Shown: positions 57,131 through 64,000 of the stretch, one piece after another | How the letters are laid out: every line of letters begins with the position of its first letter | How positions within the stretch are numbered: the stretch's first letter is position 1 | Source: Flaviflagellibacter deserti | GTDB lineage: Bacteria > Pseudomonadota > Alphaproteobacteria > Rhizobiales > Methylopilaceae | Length of the DNA: 64,000 nucleotides | NCBI RefSeq assembly: GCF_042652085.1 | Contig: NZ_JBHSJF010000006.1 | Coordinates: forward strand, 992,001 to 1,056,000 | Direction: 5' to 3' | Position numbers and translations under genes: made by a program | Notes under the pieces: generated by a model | Database searches by the model: none | What the model saw: only the letters and a program-made list of their open reading frames with translations | Told to the model about the DNA's origin: nothing

Positions 57131-58192
57131 TCAGTCGCGGATCACGAGCAGGTCCGCGGCCATGAAGCGAAGTGTCACAGTCTCTCCGGCAACCGGAGGC
57201 GTCACGCCCGGGCTGTTGAACATATCGAACGAGATGACGTTACCGCCAACATCCATGCGGGTGCGGATGACCGAGCCCAGGAAGTGAGCGGACACCACCT
57301 GTCCGGTCAGTGCCGTATCGCTTTTGATCCCCTCGGACAGCGAACCGGCCTCTGGACGAAGCGCAAGGGAAACCTTGTCGCCGCCATTGTAGCTCGCGAG
57401 CGACTGCTTGAGCGTGATGTCCTGATCGCCGATGCGGATGCAGTTCGACGCCGGATCGATGACCTCGGCCTCGATCAGGTTCAGCGTGCCGACGAAGGAC
57501 GCGACGAAGCGGGTCGCTGGCGTGTTGTAGATCTCGAACGGGGTGCCAATCTGGTCGGCCTTGCCGGCATTCATCACCACGATGCGGTCGGAAATCGACA
57601 GCGCCTCTTCCTGGTCGTGAGTGACGAAGACGGTGGTGATCCCGAGTTGACGCTGGATCGCGCGGATTTCCTCACGCAGCGACACGCGGATCTTGGCATC
57701 GAGCGCCGACAGCGGCTCGTCGAGAAGGAGCACCTGCGGTTTGACCGCGAGCGCGCGGGCAAGAGCCACGCGCTGCTGCTGTCCGCCCGACATCTGGTAG
57801 GGATAGCGATCGGCCAGATGGTCTAGTTTGATGAGACCGAGCATCTCCTTGACGCGGCTATCCGTCTCGGCCTTCGGAGCGCCCGCCACCTTCATGCCGA
57901 AGGCGACGTTGTCGTAGACGGTCATGTTCGGAAACAGCGCGTAAGCCTGGAACACCATGCCGATATTGCGCTGGTTCGGCTTCAGCGGACGCTGGTCCTT
58001 GCCGTTGATGTAAAGCGTGCCGCCAGTTGGCGTCTCGAAGCCCGCGATCATCCTCAGAACCGTGGTCTTGCCGCAGCCGGATGGGCCGAGGAAGGAGATA
58101 AACTCCCCCTTCTCGATGTTCATGTTGAAGTTCTGGACGACCTGAACCGGACCGAACGACTTCTGGATGTTGTTGAGCGCGAGAAAGGACAT
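57131..58192 (-). CDS. ABC importer ATPase, PotA-like
   Basis: This 353-residue ATPase has Walker A GPSGCGKTTVLRMI, signature MSGGQQQRVALARAL, Walker B VLLLDEP and switch FVTHDQEEAL, followed by a C-terminal TOBE-type domain. It is the last gene of a minus-strand four-gene importer. The class takes up polyamines, iron(III) or similar small solutes; the substrate cannot be fixed from sequence. Confidence 0.93.
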   Translation of the reverse strand: MSFLALNNIQKSFGPVQVVQNFNMNIEKGEFISFLGPSGCGKTTVLRMIAGFETPTGGTLYINGKDQRPLKPNQRNIGMVFQAYALFPNMTVYDNVAFGMKVAGAPKAETDSRVKEMLGLIKLDHLADRYPYQMSGGQQQRVALARALAVKPQVLLLDEPLSALDAKIRVSLREEIRAIQRQLGITTVFVTHDQEEALSISDRIVVMNAGKADQIGTPFEIYNTPATRFVASFVGTLNLIEAEVIDPASNCIRIGDQDITLKQSLASYNGGDKVSLALRPEAGSLSEGIKSDTALTGQVVSAHFLGSVIRTRMDVGGNVISFDMFNSPGVTPPVAGETVTLRFMAADLLVIRD

Positions 58193-58198
58193 GGCCGG

Positions 58199-58993
58199 TT
58201 ACCTTGCCGGGGCGCCCCTGCGGGCACCCGAGATGAGATTGAGAAGACCCATGCTGAGCCAGGTGATCGTGAAGGCGATCACGGCGAGCGCCGACGGCTC
58301 GTAGGCCTTGTTGGCGCCGACGAGCTGGAGATACGGACCGAACGCCGGACGGTTGAGCAGAGCGGCCATGGTGAATTCGCCCATGACGATCGCCAGCGTG
58401 ATGAAGGCGCCCGAGAGAACGCCGCTCATCACGTTCGGGAAAATGCATTTGAACATGATCGTCGTCCAACTGGCGCCGAGGCTCTCCGCGGCCTCGGTCA
58501 GCACACGGACGTCGATCGCTCGCATGGCGGTGTCGACCGCCCTGTACACGTAGGGCAAGGACAGAGTGATGTAGGAGAAGACGAGCAGGATGTTCGTGCC
58601 CATCGCATTGCCGGTCAGCGGTAGGACGGACGAGGAATTGTACATCCTGAGATAGCCGAACACGATCACGATCGCCGGGATGACCAGCGGCAGCAGCGTG
58701 ATGAACTCGACGATCGGCCGCATCCTCGGCACGCGCAGCCGAACCCAATAGGCGGTCGGCACGACGAGCAGCATGCCGAACACGATGGTCAGCAGCGCCA
58801 TCAGCATGGAATAGCCGAAGGTCGCGCGGAACTGCGGATCGGTGAAGACCGACGCGTAGGCGTCGATACTGTATACGCCACGCCGCATGCGCAGCGAGAA
58901 CTCCAGCGTGCCGAGCAGCGGGATGATGAAATAGCTCGCGCCGACGATGACGGCGATCCAGGCGCCGATACGTGAGCCCTTCATTTCTGCCAC
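58199..58993 (-). CDS. ABC importer permease 2, PotC-like
   Basis: This 264-residue membrane protein has about six helices and the EAA loop (LTEAAESLGASWTTIMFKCIFPNVM). Its start overlaps the upstream permease stop by 13 bases; ATG 58984 is also possible. It pairs with the PotB-like permease. Confidence 0.93.
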   Translation of the reverse strand: MAEMKGSRIGAWIAVIVGASYFIIPLLGTLEFSLRMRRGVYSIDAYASVFTDPQFRATFGYSMLMALLTIVFGMLLVVPTAYWVRLRVPRMRPIVEFITLLPLVIPAIVIVFGYLRMYNSSSVLPLTGNAMGTNILLVFSYITLSLPYVYRAVDTAMRAIDVRVLTEAAESLGASWTTIMFKCIFPNVMSGVLSGAFITLAIVMGEFTMAALLNRPAFGPYLQLVGANKAYEPSALAVIAFTITWLSMGLLNLISGARRGAPAR

Positions 58994-59874
58994 CGTTCGG
59001 CGCGCATGCGCAGCATGAGATAGAGGACGTTCGACACGCCGGTGATGACGATCATGCCGAGAGCGATCGCGTAGCCGAGGTTCGGATTGTGCAGGACGTC
59101 ACCGCGGATCTGCGCGTAGAGCAGGATCGGCACGATGTTCAGCGAGCTGCCGGTCAGCGCATAGGCGGTGGCGATGGCGCCGAATGCGTTCGCGAAGAGC
59201 AGCAGCGTCGTACCGAGCAGGCTCGGCCACAGGATGGGGAACGCGACCATGGTCCAGTACTGGAAGTTGGTCGCTCCGAGGATTTCAGACGCCTCCCGCC
59301 ATTCCTTCTTCATGCCGTCCAGCGCAGGCGTCAGGATCAGGACCATCAGCGGGATCTGGAAGTACATGTAGGTGATGGTCAGGCCGAAGAAGCTCAGCAG
59401 GTTGAAGCCGGTGCCGTAGAGGCTGAAGCCGAACCAGCCGCGCAGGAAGATCGTGACGAGGCCCGTGCGGCCGAGCGTGGCGAGGAAGGCGAAGGCGAGC
59501 GGCACGCCAGCGAAGTTTGAGGCGACGCCGGAGAAGGTCAGCAGCGTCGACCGCACCCAGTTCGGCAGGCCGCCGAGCACCACCGCCCAGGCCAGGAAGA
59601 AGCCAATCAGCGCTCCGCCGAGCGAGGAGGCGAGCGATACTTTGATGCTGATCCAGTACGCGCTCATGATCGAGGGCGTGAACAGATCGGCGATGTTCTG
59701 GAAGGTGAACTCTCCCTCGGGCGTGAAGAACGCGCCGGTGACGAGGTAGAGCGTCGGAATGATCAGGAAGAGCAGCGAGAAGATGATGAAGGGCGCCATG
59801 CCCAGCCAGTCGATAACCGTGTCCTTTTTGATCAATGGTGCTGTGCTGGCTGCGGGAGCAGAAACGGCGGTCAT
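58981..59874 (-). CDS. ABC importer permease 1, PotB-like
   Basis: This 297-residue membrane protein has about six helices (FIIFSLLFLIIPTLYLVTGAF near the start) and the EAA loop (WREASEILGATNFQYWTMVAFP). It precedes permease 2. A terminator-like hairpin separates it from the binding-protein gene, which should lower its transcript level relative to that gene. Confidence 0.93.
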   Translation of the reverse strand: MTAVSAPAASTAPLIKKDTVIDWLGMAPFIIFSLLFLIIPTLYLVTGAFFTPEGEFTFQNIADLFTPSIMSAYWISIKVSLASSLGGALIGFFLAWAVVLGGLPNWVRSTLLTFSGVASNFAGVPLAFAFLATLGRTGLVTIFLRGWFGFSLYGTGFNLLSFFGLTITYMYFQIPLMVLILTPALDGMKKEWREASEILGATNFQYWTMVAFPILWPSLLGTTLLLFANAFGAIATAYALTGSSLNIVPILLYAQIRGDVLHNPNLGYAIALGMIVITGVSNVLYLMLRMRAERWQK

Positions 59875-59894
59875 GCTGGGATATTCCGGACGTC

Positions 59895-59927
59895 AAAAAT
59901 GGCCTCTCCGCGTTGGGCGGAGAGGCC
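59895..59927 (-). terminator. Attenuating terminator after binding-protein gene
   Basis: Perfect 11-bp stem GGCCTCTCCGC / GCGGAGAGGCC (59901-59927) with a 5-base loop. On the minus strand it is followed by ATTTTTG. It lies between the binding-protein stop and the permease start, the usual position of a partial terminator in importer operons. Confidence 0.85.
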
Positions 59928-59937
59928 TTGATCGAGC

Positions 59938-61041
59938 TTACTTGACGTTGGCGCCGACGGTGCTGTCCCACTTCGTGGTGATCGCCGTCTTGCCCTTGTC
60001 CTGTTCCTCGAGCGTCGGGAACACGGCCTTGGCGTAGAGGTTGGCCGGCGGCAGCTTGTCGAGGAGCTCCTTCGGCACCTTGCCGTTCTTGGCGAGGTCG
60101 TTGAAGCGGATCGGGTGGCAATAGCCCTTGAGCCACAGGATCTGTCCCTCGTCCGAGTACAGATGCTCCATCCAAAGCTTGGCGGCGTTCGGATGCGGCG
60201 CATAGGCAGAGATCGCCTGGACGTAGACGCCGGCGACGACGCCCGACTGCGGGACGACGACTTCGACCGGCGGATTGCCCTTCAAGCTGTCCTTCCAGGA
60301 GAGGCCGTTATAGTCCCAGGCGACGACGATGGGGGTCGAGCCCTGGGCGAGCGAGGCCGACTTGCCGATGACCGGAACGAGATTGCCGGCGTTGTTGAGT
60401 TCGGCGAAATACTTGAGACCGGCTTCGCCGATCTTTGCCGCGTCCATTTCACCAGCCGCCACGCCGGCGGCGTAGACAGCCTGGACGGCCTGGTTCGAGG
60501 CGCGCGGGTCACCGGCGAGCGACACACTGTTGGCGAACTCGGACTTCTTCAGATCGGCCCAGTCCTTCGGGACGTTCTTGACGATGTCCGTGTTCACGAC
60601 GAACGACAGAACGCCGTAATAGTCGCCGTACCAATAGCCTTCCGGATCCTTGGCGCTGTCCGGCATCGAGGCCCAGGTCGACACCTTGTACGGCTGCAGC
60701 AGGCCTTCTTTCTTGGCCGACGGGCCGAAGGAGAGACCGACGTCGATAACGTCGGGAGCCTGCGGGCCCGTATTGCCCTTGTTCGCCTTGATCGCTTCGA
60801 TCTCGTCGCCCGAACCCGCATCCGGGTTGAGCTCGTTTACTTCGAGGCCGTACTTCGCCTTGAAGGTGGAGATCACCTCTGCATAGCCGCACCAATTGTG
60901 CGGAAGGGCGATCGTGGTGAGCGTGCCTTCCTTCTTGGCGGCGGCGATGAGTTCAGCGCTCGGCTCGGCGGCGACGATCGTCGAGGACGCCATCACCAGG
61001 GCGGCAGAAATGGAAAGCAGTCGAGAAAGCTTGGAGGTCAC
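59938..61041 (-). CDS. ABC importer solute-binding protein
   Basis: This 367-residue periplasmic protein belongs to the PotD/iron(III)-type class 2 fold. It has a signal peptide (about 1-25, VAA) and core segments LIAAAKKEGTLTTIALP, YWYGDYYGVLSFVVNTDIV and AAKLWMEHLYSDEGQILWLKGYC. The start is GTG 61041 with AAGGAG 8 bases upstream; the longer frame to 61926 runs antisense into moaA and is rejected. Ligand unknown; polyamine, iron or thiamine are options. Confidence 0.92.
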   Translation of the reverse strand: MTSKLSRLLSISAALVMASSTIVAAEPSAELIAAAKKEGTLTTIALPHNWCGYAEVISTFKAKYGLEVNELNPDAGSGDEIEAIKANKGNTGPQAPDVIDVGLSFGPSAKKEGLLQPYKVSTWASMPDSAKDPEGYWYGDYYGVLSFVVNTDIVKNVPKDWADLKKSEFANSVSLAGDPRASNQAVQAVYAAGVAAGEMDAAKIGEAGLKYFAELNNAGNLVPVIGKSASLAQGSTPIVVAWDYNGLSWKDSLKGNPPVEVVVPQSGVVAGVYVQAISAYAPHPNAAKLWMEHLYSDEGQILWLKGYCHPIRFNDLAKNGKVPKELLDKLPPANLYAKAVFPTLEEQDKGKTAITTKWDSTVGANVK

Positions 61042-61347
61042 TGTGGTTCTCCTTAAGGGCAGTGTCCGGCGCAAGCAGTTACTGGCCTCGGATGAACCTC
61101 GTGTGACGGTCCGGCGACCGGATTTATTGTTTGTTTTTAGCCACTTACGAAAATGACGACACATGATGGGGCCAGATTGGGTCCCATTTGACGGAGCCCT
61201 CCCCGTGCTCCTTATACTTTCGTTGCGCATCTTTTCGCGTCTGTTCCACCCCAAATTTTGCTGATTTCGAGCGCCTGAATGAAAGACAGAATGGCGGGAT
61301 AGAAAGCACCGATTGCAAGGCGAAGAAATCCACCATACATCCCTCAT
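61042..61347. promoter_or_regulatory. Divergent region importer / moaA
   Basis: No gene is visible in these 306 bases. On the plus strand TTGACG (61188-61193) and TATACT (61213-61218) form a sigma-70-like pair with a long 19-base spacer. This would give a leader of about 120 bases for moaA. A near-perfect stem ATGGGGCC / GGTCCCAT (61166-61187) overlaps the region upstream of the -35 box. The binding-protein promoter should lie in the left part but was not resolved. Confidence 0.45.
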
Positions 61348-62382
61348 ATGACAGCGCTCTCCACCCCCGGCGAAACCGCGCGCTATAGCCCGCTGATCGA
61401 CCCGTTCCACCGCGAGATCACCTACCTGCGGGTTTCGGTGACGGACCGTTGCGACCTCCGCTGCGTGTACTGCATGGCGGAGGACATGACTTTCCTGCCG
61501 AAGCGCGATCTGCTGACGCTGGAAGAACTGGACCGTCTTTGCTCGGCGTTCATCGCGCGCGGCGTCCGCAAACTCCGTCTCACCGGCGGCGAGCCGCTCG
61601 TCCGTCGCGATCTGATGACGCTGATCCGCAGTCTGTCCCGGCATCTGGAGTCCGGCGCGCTCGAGGAGTTGACGCTCACCACCAACGGCACGCAGCTCGC
61701 GCGCTATGCCGCGGAATTGGCGGCAGCAGGCGTGAAGCGCATCAACGTATCCGTCGACACGCTCGATCCGGTGAAGTTCCGCGCCATCACGCGTCGCGGC
61801 GATCTCGCCCAGGTTCTGGACGGCATCTCCGCCGCCCGTTCGGCCGGCCTCAAGGTCAAGATCAACGCCGTCGCCCTGAAGGACGGCAACGAGGACGAGC
61901 TCGAGCGCATGCTCGAATGGGCGCACGGCTTCGGTATGGACCTAACTCTGATCGAGACCATGCCGCTCGGCGATATCGACGGCGATCGAACCGATCAGTA
62001 TTTGCCGCTATCGACGGTCCGTGCCCGGCTCGAACGCCATTACACGCTGACCGATCTTCCGGATCGGACCGGGGGCCCAGCCCGCTATGTGCGGGTGGCC
62101 GAAACCGGCGGCCGCCTGGGCTTCATCACTCCCCTCACCCACAATTTCTGCGAAAGCTGCAATCGCGTCAGGGTGACCTGCACGGGCACTCTCTTCATGT
62201 GCCTCGGCCAGGAAGACGCCGCCGATCTTCGCCTGCCGCTTCGCGCGTCCGAGAGCGATGAAGCCCTTCACGCAGCCATCGAGGCTGGCATCGCGCGCAA
62301 GCCGAAGGGCCATGATTTCGTAATCGACCGGCAGCACAAGCGCCCGGCCGTTTCGCGCCACATGTCCGTTACCGGCGGCTGA
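61348..62382 (+). CDS. moaA: GTP 3',8-cyclase MoaA
   Basis: This 344-residue radical SAM enzyme starts molybdopterin synthesis from GTP. The SAM cluster is CDLRCVYC. The second, substrate-binding cluster is CESCNRVRVTCTG with a third Cys further on (LFMC). The conserved C-terminal Gly-Gly is present (SVTGG). The start is ATG 61348, with no good ribosome site nearby. It supplies the cofactor for both formate dehydrogenases and xanthine dehydrogenase of this window. Confidence 0.96.
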   Translation: MTALSTPGETARYSPLIDPFHREITYLRVSVTDRCDLRCVYCMAEDMTFLPKRDLLTLEELDRLCSAFIARGVRKLRLTGGEPLVRRDLMTLIRSLSRHLESGALEELTLTTNGTQLARYAAELAAAGVKRINVSVDTLDPVKFRAITRRGDLAQVLDGISAARSAGLKVKINAVALKDGNEDELERMLEWAHGFGMDLTLIETMPLGDIDGDRTDQYLPLSTVRARLERHYTLTDLPDRTGGPARYVRVAETGGRLGFITPLTHNFCESCNRVRVTCTGTLFMCLGQEDAADLRLPLRASESDEALHAAIEAGIARKPKGHDFVIDRQHKRPAVSRHMSVTGG

Positions 62383-62475
62383 GCCGCGCGGCATTTATTC
62401 TCTTCGTTGTTGATCGGCCGGAACTCCGGACAGCCCGGCACGTTCTCGGGCTGGGATCAAACGCGGAGAACGCCA

Positions 62476-62964
62476 ATGGCCGTCAAGACGATGGAGGACC
62501 TGTTCCTCCACACACTGAAGGATGTCTACCACGCCGAGAAGCAAGTGCTTAGGGCATTGCCGAAAATGGCAAAAAAGGCCGCGACGCCGCAGCTCAAGGA
62601 TGCCTTCGAGACGCATCGCACCGAAACCGAGGGTCAGGTCGAACGTCTCGAACAGGTCTTCGAAATGCTCGGCAAGCGCGCCCAGGGCAAGCCCTGCGCG
62701 GCGATGGAAGGCCTCGTCGAGGAGAGCAAGGAAGCGATGGAAGAGATCGAGGACAAGCAGGTCCTCGACGCAGCCCTTCTCTCCGATGCGCAAGCAGTCG
62801 AGCATTACGAGATTTCGCGCTACGGCACGCTCGTCGCCTGGGCCAACCAGCTCGGCATGAAGGACGCGTCCAGACTTCTCGAACAGACGCTCGTGGAAGA
62901 GAAGAAGACCGACCAGCTTCTCTCCAAGATCGCACTCAGCGGCCTCAACCAGAAGGCCGCCTGA
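62476..62964 (+). CDS. YciE-like ferritin-fold protein (DUF892)
   Basis: This 162-residue four-helix protein starts at ATG 62476 after CGGAGAA. Family motifs are KTMEDLFLHTLKDVYHAEKQVLRALPKMA, then EGLVEESKEAM and VEHYEISRYGTLVAWA. Several Glu/His in the helices could hold a di-iron site. Homologues are stress-induced; the exact role is unknown. It is probably monocistronic. Confidence 0.93.
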   Translation: MAVKTMEDLFLHTLKDVYHAEKQVLRALPKMAKKAATPQLKDAFETHRTETEGQVERLEQVFEMLGKRAQGKPCAAMEGLVEESKEAMEEIEDKQVLDAALLSDAQAVEHYEISRYGTLVAWANQLGMKDASRLLEQTLVEEKKTDQLLSKIALSGLNQKAA

Positions 62965-63006
62965 CGGTAGCCGCCGACCGGCTGGCTTCGGCCCGCCAAG
63001 GCGAAG

Positions 63007-63035
63007 AAGGGCCCGCCTCGACGAGGCGGGCCCTT
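63007..63035. terminator. Hairpin between convergent genes
   Basis: Perfect 13-bp stem AAGGGCCCGCCTC / GAGGCGGGCCCTT with a 3-base loop, between the DUF892 gene and the convergent oxidoreductase gene. The end A/T pairs are short, so it is a probable but not textbook bidirectional terminator. Confidence 0.8.
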
Positions 63036-63041
63036 GCTCAT

Positions 63042-64000
63042 TCAGGGGATTAGGATCGTCGAGCCGGTCGTTCCGCGGCTCTCCAGCGCACGATGGGCAT
63101 CCGCGGCATCCTTCAGGGCGAAGCGCGCTCCGATCGGGATCTCGACCGCGCCGCTCTTCACAACGTCGAACAGATCGTTCGCCGTTTCGATCAGGTCTTC
63201 ACGCTTCGCGGTGTAGCCGAACAAAGTCGGCCGGGTCATGAACAGGGATCCCTTCTGCGCGAGAAGCGAGGGATTGAAGTCGGTCACCGCGCCGGAGGAA
63301 TTGCCGAACAGCACATACAGGCCGAGCGGCTTCAGGCAATCGAGAGACCCTTTCCAGGTCTGCTGGCCGACCGAGTCATAAACGACGTCGCACTTCGCTC
63401 CGCCAGTTATCTCGGCGACGCGCTGCACGAAGTCCTCAGTGCGATAGAGGATCGTGTGGTCGACGCCGTTCTTTTTTGCCAGCTTCGCCTTCTCCTCTGA
63501 ACCGACGGTTCCGATCACCGTCGCGCCGAGATGCTTGGCCCATTGCGTGGCGATCGAACCGACGCCGCCAGATGCCGCGTGGAACAGGATCGTGTGCTCC
63601 GGCCCGACCTTGAAGGTGCGGCGCAGGAGATAACGCGCGGTCATCCCTTTCAGCATCATCGCCGCCGCTGTCTCGTCCGAAATGCCGTCCGGTACTTTCA
63701 CGAAGACGGCGGCCGGCGCAGTCAGCTCGGTCGCGTAGGAACCCGACAGCGTGGCGGAAGCGACGTGATCCCCGACCCGAAAGTCGGTGACACCCTCCCC
63801 CACTTCCTCGACGACGCCAGCCGCTTCCTTGCCGGCGATGAACGGCGTATCGGATGCGTAGAGGCCTGTGCGGAAATAGACATCGATGAAATTTACGCCG
63901 ATGGCGGTCGTCCTGATCCGGATCTCGCTCGGTCCTGGAGGTCTGCTCCCGATCGTCTCGTAAGTCAGGACCTCGGGTCCGCCCAACTTGTGAACACGTA
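63042..64000 (-). CDS. NADPH:quinone oxidoreductase, 5' end cut
   Basis: The 319 visible residues belong to the zinc-free medium-chain QOR family. Visible motifs are GVNFIDVYFRTGLY, the NADPH Rossmann motif AASGGVGSIATQWAKHLGA, and a normal end (GTTGSTILIP). The frame continues through RVHKLGGPEV to the window edge, and only a few residues of the usual QOR start are missing, so the TTG at 63986 is not the true start. It reduces quinones or other carbonyls with NADPH. Confidence 0.92.
   Translation of the reverse strand, partial: RVHKLGGPEVLTYETIGSRPPGPSEIRIRTTAIGVNFIDVYFRTGLYASDTPFIAGKEAAGVVEEVGEGVTDFRVGDHVASATLSGSYATELTAPAAVFVKVPDGISDETAAAMMLKGMTARYLLRRTFKVGPEHTILFHAASGGVGSIATQWAKHLGATVIGTVGSEEKAKLAKKNGVDHTILYRTEDFVQRVAEITGGAKCDVVYDSVGQQTWKGSLDCLKPLGLYVLFGNSSGAVTDFNPSLLAQKGSLFMTRPTLFGYTAKREDLIETANDLFDVVKSGAVEIPIGARFALKDAADAHRALESRGTTGSTILIP

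Noticed and set aside
61042..61926. N-terminal extension of the solute-binding protein
   Set aside because: The extension would overlap moaA antisense and bury the signal peptide; GTG 61041 with AAGGAG is the natural start.

Overview
The window reads as a chromosomal segment of a high-GC alphaproteobacterium, most likely order Hyphomicrobiales (Rhizobiales). The pointers are a Usg-family protein, a respiratory formate dehydrogenase locus with its DUF3306/TorD/TAT-peptide accessories, a fused-subunit NAD-linked formate dehydrogenase of the Methylorubrum FDH1 type, a PuuD-type urate oxidase and a complete pqqABCDE set. The genus cannot be named from the sequence alone. No rRNA, tRNA, CRISPR array, insertion sequence or phage gene was seen.

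Layout. (1) 1-6718: a periplasm-facing, membrane-bound formate dehydrogenase operon: tail of a DUF3306-like gene, TorD-like chaperone, TAT mini-protein, fdhA, fdhB, cytochrome b fdhG, and two unrecognised secreted or membrane genes. (2) 7131-24139: a LuxR-type regulator whose phospho-acceptor Asp is replaced by Glu, then a secretion locus. This locus has a 3411-residue RTX protein with two animal-type haem peroxidase domains (resembling the MopA manganese-oxidising peroxidases), its type I ABC exporter, an N-terminally membrane-anchored RTX protein and an HlyD adaptor. A small unknown gene converges on it. (3) 24476-29014: soluble NAD-linked formate dehydrogenase in two genes, fdh1B (NuoE-NuoF fusion) and fdh1A (NuoG-like plus molybdopterin domain). 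(4) 29083-38680: an oxyanion and cofactor island: tupBCA-type tungstate transporter with a second, ModA-like binding protein, a divergent HTH-PBP regulator, three tandem moeA paralogues (one fused to a PBP-like domain), fdhD and a tusA-like gene. (5) 38759-40495: an isolated phospholipase D-like gene. (6) 40510-43629: pqqABCDE. (7) 43904-51148: a purine-degradation operon xdhC-guaD-xdhA-xdhB-puuD-uraDH. (8) 51232-57127: a soluble double-PAS chemoreceptor, usg, a diguanylate cyclase, a CelD/BcsL-type acetyltransferase and a PilZ protein. (9) 57131-61041: a PotABCD-like ABC importer. (10) 61348 to the end: moaA, a YciE-like ferritin-fold protein and a quinone oxidoreductase cut by the window edge.

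How it fits together. Much of the window serves Mo/W-pterin enzymes. Two formate dehydrogenases and xanthine dehydrogenase need the cofactor. moaA starts its synthesis, the moeA set inserts metal, the tup/mod-like system imports the oxyanion, FdhD (probably fed by the TusA-like protein) sulfurates the formate dehydrogenases, and XdhC matures xanthine dehydrogenase. Formate oxidation can feed both the quinone pool and NADH. With PQQ synthesis this suits a methylotroph or a facultative C1 user, although no methanol dehydrogenase lies in the window.

The most unusual content is the self-contained peroxidase secretion locus: a roughly 10.2 kb gene, its own exporter and a tethered RTX partner. Next is the reuse of one PBP-like sensor fold in both the regulator and one MoeA of the tungsten/molybdenum island.
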